The notes below the pieces were generated by a model. It was not told the origin of the DNA. It was given only the letters and a program-made list of their open reading frames with translations, and did no database searches. Below, piece after piece: positions 1-7,614 of a stretch of DNA of 64,000 nt. Each line of letters opens with the position of its first letter. Within the stretch, counting starts at the first letter, position 1. A program made the translations under genes and the position numbers. The stretch is from G965247775 sp965247775 (GTDB lineage Bacteria > Chloroflexota > Dehalococcoidia > Bin125), in NCBI GenBank assembly GCA_965247775.1, contig OZ252031.1:1054001-1118000 (forward strand), given 5' to 3'.

Positions 1-564
1 ACCATGCTCGACATCGAGGTCGAGAACTTCCCCAGCGCCGAGAGCGCCGCTCCCGCCCACGCTCTCAACGACGTCATCCTCGGCCGCACGTCCCTGGGCC
101 GCCCGGCCTACATCGACGTGCGCGTGAATCAGGACCTGATCGGCGTGATCCGCGCCGACGCCGTTGTCGTCGCTACCGCCACCGGCAGCACCGGCTACTC
201 CCTTTCCGCCGGCGGCCCTATCCTGCATCCGCAGGCCCGCAGCATCGTCGTCACGCCCGTCGCCCCGCACCTCGCTGCGGCCGTGCCGCTCGTCGTGCCC
301 TACGACTCCACCGTCTCGCTCAGCCCCGGCGCCGACGATGGTGTCGCCCTCAACGTCGATGGCCAGGGTCATTTCCCGGCCGAGCGCGACAGCGTCGTGC
401 ACGTCCGTCGCAGCGAGAACGTGGCCCGCCTCGCCCGCTTCGACGAGACCCCGTTCTTCGCGCAGCTAGGGCGGCGCCTGGCCTGGCTCGACGAGCGCCG
501 CTTGGCCGCCGCCCATGAGCGCTTGCCGGGCATCGACCCCGGGGAGGGGCCCGGGCCCAAGTAA
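1..564 (+). CDS. nadK: NAD kinase, C-terminal part (5' end outside window)
   Basis: Phosphorylates NAD to NADP in the cytoplasm. The visible 187 residues cover the C-terminal NAD-binding half: a NDVILGR segment, then the hallmark block VVATATGSTGYSLSAGG (about residues 55-71), then ILHP, VTPVAPH, and a DGQGHFP strand, all in the order expected for the family. The N-terminal half with the GGDGT phosphate-binding motif is missing because the frame is open to the first base of the window; the ATG at base 4 is internal and not the start. The next gene begins 75 bases downstream on the same strand. Confidence 0.93.
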   Translation, partial: TMLDIEVENFPSAESAAPAHALNDVILGRTSLGRPAYIDVRVNQDLIGVIRADAVVVATATGSTGYSLSAGGPILHPQARSIVVTPVAPHLAAAVPLVVPYDSTVSLSPGADDGVALNVDGQGHFPAERDSVVHVRRSENVARLARFDETPFFAQLGRRLAWLDERRLAAAHERLPGIDPGEGPGPK

Positions 565-639
565 CGCCATCCCGGCCAAGACCCAGCCCCAGCCCTGCGG
601 TATCGTGGGCGCTCGGGCGCAGGCCCGCGGACAACCGGC

Positions 640-1155
640 ATGACGACCACCCAAGACCCCCCAACGCCCCGCCTGGCGGACCGGGCCCGCCTCGCCGACG
701 TTCCCGCCATCCAGCGGCTGGTCCAGCATTGGGCCGACGCCACCGGCGACGTCTTGCCCCGCACCGAGGGGGAGATCTACGAGACCCTGCGCGACTTCAT
801 CGTCCTGCGCGAGGGGGATGCGCTCCTCGCCGCCGGCGCCCTGCACATCGAGTGGAAGGACCTGGCCGAGATCAAGTCCCTCGTCGTGGACCCGGAGCGG
901 CAGGGGAGCGGTCTGGGCCGCGTGGTCGTGGAGGCCTTGGTCGAAGAGGCCCGGGGCCTTGGCCTGCGCACCGTCTTCGCTCTCACCACCACCCCCGTCT
1001 TCTTCGAACGCCTGGGCTTCCACCAGGCGGCCGTCTCCGCCTTCCCCCGCAAGGTGTGGAACGAGTGCTTCCGCTGCCCCAAGTACGACCGCTGCGATGA
1101 GGTGGCGATGGCCCTGGACCTGACCGCCCCCGCGCGCACCCCCGGCGATGCCTGA
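640..1155 (+). CDS. GNAT N-acetyltransferase, ArgA-like (short N-acetylglutamate synthase type)
   Basis: Acyl-CoA dependent N-acetyltransferase of 171 residues. The GNAT core is clear: a start strand with DVPAIQRLV, the AEIKSLVVDPERQGSGLG segment (the Q/RxxGxG/A acetyl-CoA pyrophosphate loop, about residues 80-100), and FFERLGF near the C-terminus. The tail with PRKVWNECFRCPKYDRCDE has three cysteines and is typical of the short ArgA-like GNATs that make N-acetylglutamate for arginine synthesis; that substrate is inferred from family resemblance. Its stop codon overlaps the start of the NUDIX gene by 8 bases, indicating co-translation. Confidence 0.82.
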   Translation: MTTTQDPPTPRLADRARLADVPAIQRLVQHWADATGDVLPRTEGEIYETLRDFIVLREGDALLAAGALHIEWKDLAEIKSLVVDPERQGSGLGRVVVEALVEEARGLGLRTVFALTTTPVFFERLGFHQAAVSAFPRKVWNECFRCPKYDRCDEVAMALDLTAPARTPGDA

Positions 1156-1747
1156 CGCCCCCCGCGACGCCGACGACCTGCACGAAGACACCGTCGGCTC
1201 CGAGCGCCTCTACGAAGGCCGCATCCTCAACCTGCGCCGCGACACCCAGCGGCTCGCCGACGGCCGCGAGGCCACCCGGGAAGTCGCCGAGCACGCCCCC
1301 GCCGTGGTCGTTCTCGCCTTCGACGACGAGGGCCGTATCGCCTTCGTGCGCCAGTGGCGCTCCCCCGTCGGCGGCCCCCTGCTCGAATTGCCCGCCGGCG
1401 TGGTTGAGGAGGGCGAGGATCCGGCTGCCTGCGCCGCGCGCGAACTGCAGGAAGAGGCCGGCCTGCGGCCCGGCAGCCTGGAGCCGCTGCCAAGCTTCTA
1501 CGTCGCACCGGGCTGGACCGACGAGTACCTGCACGGCTTCCTCGCCCGTGACTGCGTCGCGGCGCCGCTGCCGCCCGACCCCGACGAGCGCATCCTGGTG
1601 GAGTACTACACCCTGGGCGAGGCCATGGACCTCGTCAGCGAGGGCGCCATCATCGACGCCAAGAGCATCGTCTGTCTCCAAGCCCTCGCCCTGCGCGCCG
1701 TCGGCGCGCTGGGCGCCAAGGTGATCCGCTTCTACAGCGGCGAGTAA
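1148..1747 (+). CDS. NUDIX hydrolase, ADP-ribose pyrophosphatase type
   Basis: Predicted to hydrolyse ADP-ribose or a related nucleoside diphosphate-X. The NUDIX box is complete: G, five residues, E, seven residues, then RELQEEAGL (about residues 81-103), supplying all metal-binding acidic residues. Upstream strands (VVVLAFDDEGRIAFVRQWR) and the downstream PGWTDEYLHGFLA segment match the ADPRase subfamily, and 199 residues is the usual length. The ATG lies inside the end of the preceding acetyltransferase. Neighbouring nadK suggests a nucleotide-cofactor theme, but that is only context. Confidence 0.88.
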   Translation: MPDAPRDADDLHEDTVGSERLYEGRILNLRRDTQRLADGREATREVAEHAPAVVVLAFDDEGRIAFVRQWRSPVGGPLLELPAGVVEEGEDPAACAARELQEEAGLRPGSLEPLPSFYVAPGWTDEYLHGFLARDCVAAPLPPDPDERILVEYYTLGEAMDLVSEGAIIDAKSIVCLQALALRAVGALGAKVIRFYSGE

Positions 1748-1823
1748 GCGGGGCCCACCACCGCGCGTTGACGCTTCCCAAGGCCGCCTGTAGCGCCCGG
1801 CCGGTGCGCCGGCACTGCGTTAA

Positions 1824-1852
1824 TTGAACCGCCTCCGGGCCGGTGATAGGCT
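1824..1852 (+). promoter_or_regulatory. Candidate sigma-70-type promoter of the sdh operon
   Basis: TTGAAC (1824-1829) is followed after exactly 17 bases by TAGGCT (1847-1852), about 80 bases upstream of sdhA, in an otherwise GC-rich gap. Spacing and hexamers fit a housekeeping promoter. A second candidate, TTGACG at 1768, has a poorer -10. Sequence inspection only. Confidence 0.4.
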
Positions 1853-1930
1853 CGATCTGCCCGGACATCGCTCGCTGTTTGGCCGTTGCCGCGGCCCGCG
1901 AGCCCGTTTCTTTCGTGGGGGGGGCGTTCG

Positions 1931-3661
1931 TTGCTGCAGCATGACGTCCTGATCGTGGGCTCCGGCCTGGCGGGGATGCGTGCCGCGCTGGAGGTTTCCA
2001 CCGACCCCAGCATCGATGTCGCCATCCTGACCAAGGTCCACCCGCTCCGCTCCCACTCCGGTGCCGCCCAGGGCGGCATCGCCGCTTCCCTCGGCAACTC
2101 CTCGGATGACGACTCCTGGGAGCTGCACATGTACGACACCGTCAAGGGCGGCGACTTCCTCGTCGACCAGAACGCCGCTGAGATCCTCGGCCGCGAGGCC
2201 CCCGAGAACATCTTCGAGTTGGAGCACATGGGCTGCGCCTTCTCCCGCATGGACGACGGCCGCGTCGCGCAGCGCCGCTTCGGCGGCCACACCGCCCCGC
2301 GCGCCGTCTACGCCGCGGACCGCACCGGCCACGCCCTCCTCACCGTCCTCTTCGAGCAGCTCCTCAAGCGCGGCGTCAAGGTCTACAGCGAGTGGTACGC
2401 CCTGGACCTCGTCGTGCGCGAGAACACCTGCCAGGGCCTCGTCGCCTACGACATCCTGACCGGCGGCATTGAGGCCATCCAGGCCAAGGCCGTCATGTTC
2501 GCCACCGGTGGCTACGGCCGCACCTTCCGCGTCACCACGAACGCCTTCGCCTCCACCGGCGACGGCGTCGTCATGGCCTACCGCGCCGGCATCCCCCTCC
2601 AGGACATGGAGTTCGTCCAGTTCCACCCGACCGGGCTGCAGGGCTCCGGCATCCTGCTCAGCGAGGCCGCCCGCGGCGAGGGCGCCCACCTCGTCAACGC
2701 CGACGGCAAGCGCTTCATGGAGGACTACGCGGCCGGCGCCATGGAGCTGGCACCGCGGGACATCGTCGCCCGCGCCGCGCAGACCGAGGTCGACGCCGGC
2801 CGCGGCGTCACCGCCAAGGCCGACTCGGTCTTCATGGACCTGCGCCCCATCGGCGAGGAGCGCATCCGCTACGCCCTGCCCTCCGTGCTGCACCTGGCGC
2901 GTGACTTCGCCGGCATCGATCCGCTGGAGGAGCCGGTCCCCATCCAGCCCACCGCGCACTACTCGATGGGCGGCATCCCCTGCGACGTGGACGGGCAGGT
3001 CCGGCTCAAGGACCAGGAGGACACCCCCATCACCGGCTTCTACGCGGCCGGCGAATGCTCCTGCGTCTCCGTCCACGGCGCCAACCGCCTGGGCACGAAC
3101 TCCTTGCTGGAGGCCGTGGTCTTCGGCCGACGCACCGGCCGCAGCATGCGGGGCCGGGTGAAGGATCTGGAGCCCACTCGCATCAGCGAGGGCGACATGG
3201 AGCCGGCCGTCGCGCAGGTCAACCGCTTTCTCCAGGGCGAGGGCAGCGACAAGGTCGGCGCCATCCGCCAGGAGCTGCGCGACGTGATGATGGACAAGTG
3301 CGGCGTCTTCCGGAGCCAGGAGCAGCTCCAGGAGTGCCTGGGCAGCGTCAAGGAGCTGCAGGGCCGCTGCCGCAACGTCGCCATCGACGACAAGGGTGCC
3401 ACCTTCAACACGGACCTGCTCGACGCGATCGAGTTGGACCACATGCTCGAGTACTCGGAAGTCATCGTCAGCGGCGCCCTCAACCGCCAGGAGAGTCGCG
3501 GCGGGCACGCCCGTCGCGACTTCCCCACCCGCAACGACGAGGACTGGTTCAAGCACACCCTCGCCTACCGCGAGGAGGACGGCCCCCGGCTGACCTATAG
3601 CGACGTCAACATGGCCCCGCGGCACCGCGAGGCCTACCCGCTCGAGGAGCGCAAGTACTAG
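1931..3661 (+). CDS. sdhA: Succinate dehydrogenase/fumarate reductase flavoprotein subunit
   Basis: Catalytic FAD subunit oxidising succinate to fumarate. Seen: the dinucleotide-binding motif VGSGLAGMRAAL (residues 9-20), SHSGAAQGGI with His42, the residue that carries covalent FAD in the family, a substrate-site block FHPTGLQGSG and the catalytic ARGEGAHLVN segment, then the helical C-terminal domain. I chose the TTG at 1931 because it gives the normal N-terminus (M-L-Q-H-D-V-L-I-V-G) and has a G-rich stretch 7 bases upstream; an upstream TTG at 1886 would add 15 atypical residues. It is the first gene of an A-B-E operon: sdhB follows after 62 bases with its own GGAGG site. Confidence 0.93.
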   Translation: MLQHDVLIVGSGLAGMRAALEVSTDPSIDVAILTKVHPLRSHSGAAQGGIAASLGNSSDDDSWELHMYDTVKGGDFLVDQNAAEILGREAPENIFELEHMGCAFSRMDDGRVAQRRFGGHTAPRAVYAADRTGHALLTVLFEQLLKRGVKVYSEWYALDLVVRENTCQGLVAYDILTGGIEAIQAKAVMFATGGYGRTFRVTTNAFASTGDGVVMAYRAGIPLQDMEFVQFHPTGLQGSGILLSEAARGEGAHLVNADGKRFMEDYAAGAMELAPRDIVARAAQTEVDAGRGVTAKADSVFMDLRPIGEERIRYALPSVLHLARDFAGIDPLEEPVPIQPTAHYSMGGIPCDVDGQVRLKDQEDTPITGFYAAGECSCVSVHGANRLGTNSLLEAVVFGRRTGRSMRGRVKDLEPTRISEGDMEPAVAQVNRFLQGEGSDKVGAIRQELRDVMMDKCGVFRSQEQLQECLGSVKELQGRCRNVAIDDKGATFNTDLLDAIELDHMLEYSEVIVSGALNRQESRGGHARRDFPTRNDEDWFKHTLAYREEDGPRLTYSDVNMAPRHREAYPLEERKY

Positions 3662-3723
3662 CGCCGCCCGGCCGCGCCCGCGACCCCGCGTCGCGCGCAG
3701 CCGGGCGATGCCGGAGGACGCCC

Positions 3724-4758
3724 ATGCCCACCCAGACGTTCATCATCGACCGCTTCGACCCCGTCGAGGAGCGCGCCTACGAGCAGGAGTTCCAGGTGGA
3801 CTACGAGCCCGGTGAGACGGTGCTCGACTGCCTCAACACCATCCGCTGGGAGCAGGACGGCACCCTCTCCCTGCGGATGTCCTGCCGCCACGCCATCTGT
3901 GGCTCCTGCGCGGTCAAGATCAACGGGCGCTCCGGGCTGGCCTGCAAGACCCAGGTACCGGAGGCTGCCAAGCGGGGCGACCCGATCCGGGTGGGTCCCC
4001 AGGGCAACCAGACGGTGATCAAGGACCTGGTCGTCGACACCGAGAAGTTTATCGAGCAGTTCCGCCGCGCCGAGGGCTGGCTGCAGGACTTCGAGGATCA
4101 GGAGCCGCCCACCCGCGAGTACCGCCAGGACAAGGCGGCGTTCGACCACTGGCAGCACGCCTCCACCTGCATCCACTGCGGTGCCTGCTACTCGGACTGC
4201 ACCGTCGCCGCCGTCGATCCGAAGTTCCTCGGGCCCGCCGCCCTGGCCAAGGCCTACCGCTTCGTCATGGACAACCGCGACAGCAAGAAGGAAGAGCGGC
4301 TGGAGCGCCTCTCGCGCATGCACGGTGGCATCTGGGACTGCACCCGCTGCTTCATGTGCGTGGAGGCCTGCCCCAAGGACGTGCTGCCGATGGACGCCAT
4401 CATGGAGCTGCGCACGGAGGCCATCAATGCCGGCGTCACCAACAACCACGGTTCGCGCCACTCCAAGGCCTTCAGCGGCGGCGTGCGCAAGCGCGGCCGC
4501 CTGGATGAGGCCACTTTGCCCGTGCTCTCGGCGGGCATCCGCCCGGGCGCGCTCCCCGAACTCCTGGCCTACACCCCGGGCGCGATCCGGCTGCTCAAGT
4601 CGCGCAAGCTGATCGAGGCCGCCCGTCGGCACGGGGCGAGCAAGGACGGCCGCCGCGAGATCCGCCGCATCTTCGACGAGGTGGAGGACGAGAAGCACCA
4701 CCACGACGTCAACCACGAGTCCTTCAGCAGCGCCTACACGGAGGCGCTGAGCGGCTGA
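3724..4758 (+). CDS. sdhB: Succinate dehydrogenase/fumarate reductase iron-sulfur subunit, long form
   Basis: Electron-transfer subunit. Residues 54-74 hold the plant-ferredoxin 2Fe-2S ligands (CRHAICGSC and a later Cys74). Residues 149-159 hold CIHCGACYSDC and residues 206-216 hold CTRCFMCVEAC, together ligating one 4Fe-4S and one further Fe-S centre. At 344 residues it is about 100 longer than classical SdhB; the extra C-terminal part (after about residue 240) is charged and helical, as found in systems that use an HdrB-like third subunit. A good ribosome site (CGGAGGA) precedes the ATG. No cytochrome b membrane anchor gene is next to it. Confidence 0.92.
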   Translation: MPTQTFIIDRFDPVEERAYEQEFQVDYEPGETVLDCLNTIRWEQDGTLSLRMSCRHAICGSCAVKINGRSGLACKTQVPEAAKRGDPIRVGPQGNQTVIKDLVVDTEKFIEQFRRAEGWLQDFEDQEPPTREYRQDKAAFDHWQHASTCIHCGACYSDCTVAAVDPKFLGPAALAKAYRFVMDNRDSKKEERLERLSRMHGGIWDCTRCFMCVEACPKDVLPMDAIMELRTEAINAGVTNNHGSRHSKAFSGGVRKRGRLDEATLPVLSAGIRPGALPELLAYTPGAIRLLKSRKLIEAARRHGASKDGRREIRRIFDEVEDEKHHHDVNHESFSSAYTEALSG

Positions 4759-4818
4759 GCCGCCGCGGCCGACCCGGCCGCCGGGGACACGTCAGATCGG
4801 AAGACGGAGGAGAAGCCT

Positions 4819-5697
4819 GTGAAATACGCTTTCTGGCCGGGCTGCGTCTCCCGCGGCGCGGCGCCCGAGCTGTACAAAGCTACCCTCGCCGTTGCGGAGC
4901 ATGTCGGCATCGAGCTGGTTGAGCTAGAAGCCGCCGCCTGCACCGGCGCGGGCATCATCTCCGACGGCGACCCCTACCTCGCCGACACCCTCAACGCCCG
5001 TACCCTCGCTCTCGCCGAGGGCATGAACTTGCCCCTCATGGACATCTGCTCCACCTGCGTCGGCGTCCACAGCCTGGCTCGCGAGAAGTTGGCGAACGAC
5101 GACTACCGCGCCCGCATCAACGAGCGCCTGGCTCCTGAAGGGCTGCACTACAGCGGCACGGCCGAACCGCGCCACCTGCTCTGGATCCTGCTGGAGGACC
5201 TGGAGGCCGGCCGGCTCAGCGGTTTCATCCGGCGCCCCCTCAACGAACTCCACCTGGGCCCCTTCTACGGTTGCTACATCCTGCGGCCGGAGCGCGTGCT
5301 GGGCTTCGAGGAGCATCCGCACCGGCGCAACAGCCTGGAGGCCGTCATCGAGCTGGTCGGCGCCACCAATGTCACCTACGACGGCATGACCAAGTGCTGC
5401 GGCTTCCCCATCCTTACCACGAACAAGAAGAACTCACTCACCATGGCCGGCAGCCACGTGGGGGAGGCGCAGGACAAGGGCGCCGACGCCCTGGTCACGC
5501 CCTGCCCCCTCTGCCATCTCAACCTCGACGCCCAGCAGGCCGACGCCGCGCACGTGATCAAGCGCAAGCTGGACCTGCCCATTCTGCACATCCCCCAGCT
5601 CATCGGCCTCGCCATGGGGCTGGCGCCGGAGGCGCTGGGGCTGAACCGGCACGTCGTCAGCACCAAGCCGCTGTTGCAGAAGGCGGGCGTCGCCTAG
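4819..5697 (+). CDS. sdhE: HdrB-like cysteine-rich (CCG domain) subunit of an E-type succinate dehydrogenase
   Basis: 292 residues, GTG start 9 bases after GGAGG. Two cysteine-rich CCG-type domains are visible: C9, C41 and CSTC (77-80) in the first half, and KCCGFP followed by CPLCHLN in the second half, the ligand pattern of heterodisulfide reductase subunit B. In non-classical (E-type) succinate:quinone reductases a protein of this kind takes the place of the SdhC/D cytochrome b anchor and passes electrons to quinone. No transmembrane segments are present, so any membrane contact would be peripheral. The first domain has one Cys where the second has a CC pair. Gene symbol by analogy only; not the flavinylation factor also called SdhE. 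Confidence 0.82.
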   Translation: MKYAFWPGCVSRGAAPELYKATLAVAEHVGIELVELEAAACTGAGIISDGDPYLADTLNARTLALAEGMNLPLMDICSTCVGVHSLAREKLANDDYRARINERLAPEGLHYSGTAEPRHLLWILLEDLEAGRLSGFIRRPLNELHLGPFYGCYILRPERVLGFEEHPHRRNSLEAVIELVGATNVTYDGMTKCCGFPILTTNKKNSLTMAGSHVGEAQDKGADALVTPCPLCHLNLDAQQADAAHVIKRKLDLPILHIPQLIGLAMGLAPEALGLNRHVVSTKPLLQKAGVA

Positions 5698-5794
5698 ACC
5701 GCACTCCCGCACCAAGAGAACCTCCCGGCCCATGTGCCCTGAGCGATGTGAAAGGGAACGAGCGGCGGTCCCGGCCGGAGGCGCTGCACCGAAG

Positions 5795-5822
5795 ACGGGC
5801 CGCCCCCGAGGGGGCGGCCCGT
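5795..5822 (+). terminator. Strong hairpin, probable terminator of the sdh operon
   Basis: A perfect 13-base inverted repeat (5795-5807 against 5810-5822, ACGGGCCGCCCCC and its complement) lies 97 bases after sdhE. All pairs are canonical and most are G-C. There is no T run after it, so it may be a pause or Rho-assisted terminator. Confidence 0.6.
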
Positions 5823-6296
5823 AGACGGTCCGGAGGGCGCGAGGCCGAATCGGCATTTCCTCCGGCGGCAACCGGAGGAAGGCGGGCGGGGTGACGGTAC
5901 TGCTCGGCCCCGCTGTCGATGGCCCTCCTGATGCAACAACGCTCGGGTCCTGAGGGCGGTTCCACCCCCCGTGCAATGTCCTTGTAAGGTCAGGACATAA
6001 ACGATCGCGCCGGGCGGGCCTACCCGGCTCAGAAGCGCATAACTCTCTTACCGCGGCTATCGATCGGCTAGCGGCCCCCGAAGTCGAGCCGCTCCTACAC
6101 GCGCCAGCTTCGACGATCTTCTGGCTCTCCCTGAACGTCGCGAATGCGATCGCGCGTCGTGGAACAGGCACCGCATCGGCACTAGGTGGGGCGCCCCCTG
6201 CGGCCCGATCGACGTCCGTTGGCTCCGCCTCGTTGGTCCCTCCGACCGTGGGTTAGCCTGCCCGTCAGCCGCTTCGACCGGCAAGGGAGAGATCCG
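5823..6296. other. Intergenic stretch with no recognisable gene
   Basis: No frame here has a convincing start, ribosome site or family motif. It holds one short inverted repeat (ATGTCCT at 5976-5982 and AGGACAT at 5992-5998, 9 bases apart) that could be an operator. Base composition becomes more A+T-rich towards the following GHKL/STAS locus, so the boundary of a transferred segment may lie here. Confidence 0.5.
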
Positions 6297-7150
6297 ATGG
6301 AAGTCATCGCGCCCCCGCCGAACTTCTCCCACGTGGACCAGCTAGCGGCCGGCCTGATCAGGAATGATCCGCGTAGCTCGCCGATCGAGGAGTTCGCCAT
6401 AGATCTGCGGCACTGCGAGTTTCTGCGTCCCCCCGCTGTGCTCTGGTGTGTCGTCTACTGCCTGCTCGCCGCGAATCAGGGGACAACGTGCCAAGTCGTC
6501 GTGCCGGAGAATATAGGGGTGGCCGTTACCTCAAAGGGATGGGGATGTTCGACCTGCTGAATGAGAACGGCGTCGTGGCAGACGATCGCGATATCGCACC
6601 TGCGGCGCAGGGACAGATGGTCGTACCACTCCAGAGATTCGATTCGGAAGCGGATGTCGGACGTATCGCAGACGAAGCGCTCGGTTCCTTGTCGGAGCAC
6701 CGCCTTGGCGCCCCGAACGTTCGGGGTCTTGTAGTTGAGACCTTTGGGGAACTCGCTGTGAACGCGGTTGAACATTCCGAATCGCCCGTTGGATCCTATG
6801 GAATGATTCAGTACTACGACTGGCAGCAAGCCCCACGATTTCTTTGCGTAGTGGCAGACGGTGGTATCGGCATCCGAGAGTCACTGGAAAGGAACCCCGA
6901 CCTACGTGGAAGCCTTTTCTATGACTGGGCCGCGATCGAACTCGCCATGAAGGAGCGGACCAGCGGTACCGGCCTCCCGACTCGCGGGATCGGGCTGTTC
7001 GCGGTGGCAGACGACATGCGGAGTCCAGGCCGGGAGTTGCTTATACACTCAGGACTAGGGTTCGTAAGACAGACGGAGGACTTAAAAACGGAAGCTCACA
7101 GGGGGTCACTGTTCCCGGGCACGCTCGCTTACGCGTCGGTAGGAACCTGA
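6297..7150 (+). pseudogene. STAS-like plus GHKL ATPase protein, split by a -1 frameshift
   Basis: The ATG at 6297 follows AAGGGAGAG. The first frame encodes a STAS-like strand-helix segment (FAIDLRHCEFLRPPAVLWCVV) up to VPENIGVAV, then runs off family and stops at 6560. A second frame, one base back, continues the protein without loss from YLKGMGMFDLLNENG at about 6525 to 7150. It carries GHKL ATP-binding boxes: ELAVNAVEHS (N box), VVADGGIGIRESL (G1) and GTGLPTRGIGLF (G2). So one gene of about 285 residues is broken by a missing base near 6520-6530; sequencing error, real inactivation or recoding are possible, though no slippery heptamer is seen. It is one base from the DUF4325 gene, forming a two-gene unit, and is richer in A+T than its neighbours. 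Confidence 0.72.
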
Positions 7151-7151
7151 A

Positions 7152-7493
7152 ATGGCAATAGCCGTATATGAGGTGACTCACCGGAGAGCGCTCGTTAGCA
7201 GATCGGTCGCGGTGGACATCGCGTCGCATGTGGCAAGCGTTGTCGGCTCAGACGAAGGTGACTCCTCCCTCACGCTTGACTTCAACGGCGTAGAGGCAGT
7301 CGGTCCGTCATTTCTCGACGAGTTGCTTGGGCGAATCTCGGAGCTGACGCAGAACGAGGTCCGTACGATCACGTTCAAGAGCGCTCCGAGCCGGCTCTCG
7401 GAGAAGTTCAAAGCAGTAGCGAGGGGACGCGAGGCCAGCATTGCCCAGGTCGGGGACTCCGACTGGGTGGTGCAGTTGCCTGCGGCTGTCTAG
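7152..7493 (+). CDS. STAS-like domain protein (DUF4325 type)
   Basis: 113 residues. The pattern LTLDFNGVEAVGPSFLDELLGRI (about residues 39-61) is the core of the STAS-like DUF4325 family: a hydrophobic strand, acidic-asparagine turn, then a Ser-Phe helix. Such proteins usually partner GHKL-type ATPases, as anti-anti-sigma factors partner anti-sigma kinases, and the gene starts one base after the GHKL gene's stop, so they are almost surely co-translated. A regulatory or stress-response switch is the likely role; the target is unknown. Codon use is less GC-biased than in the flanking TCA genes, suggesting transfer. Confidence 0.7.
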   Translation: MAIAVYEVTHRRALVSRSVAVDIASHVASVVGSDEGDSSLTLDFNGVEAVGPSFLDELLGRISELTQNEVRTITFKSAPSRLSEKFKAVARGREASIAQVGDSDWVVQLPAAV

Positions 7494-7509
7494 AACCTTC
7501 GCGCCCCTA

Positions 7510-7614
7510 CGGGTGCGTCATCTGCTCCGACCCTTGGGCCGTTCGTCCTGAGCCCTGTCGAAGGGCGAACCCCCCGAGCAGCACCTGCCCTAGGGGTGCG
7601 TCATCCGCTCCGGC
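7510..7614. repeat. Short duplication of the fumC 3' end
   Basis: About 21 bases (GGGTGCGTCATCYGCTCCG) occur at 7511-7531 and again at 7596-7615, where they encode the last codons and stop of fumC on the minus strand. The copies differ at a few positions and flank the palindromic repeat at 7539-7571, suggesting that the repeat arrived with a small duplication. Confidence 0.55.
7539..7571. repeat. REP-like palindromic element between convergent genes
   Basis: The element starts CCGTTCGTCCTGAGCC and ends with GTCGAAGGGCGAACC. GTTCGTCCT and AGGGCGAAC form an imperfect hairpin around a 12-base loop. It resembles, from memory, the widely dispersed bacterial repeat with the core CCTGAGC..TGTCGAAGG. 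It sits between the convergent DUF4325 and fumC genes and could act as a two-way terminator. Confidence 0.55.

Noticed and set aside
5976..5998. Inverted repeat ATGTCCT...AGGACAT
   Set aside because: Short and isolated, with no adjoining gene it could obviously control; not strong enough for a separate regulatory call.
6500..6560. Programmed -1 frameshift in the GHKL gene
   Set aside because: No slippery X-XXY-YYZ heptamer or downstream pseudoknot is seen at the junction; a one-base loss is simpler.
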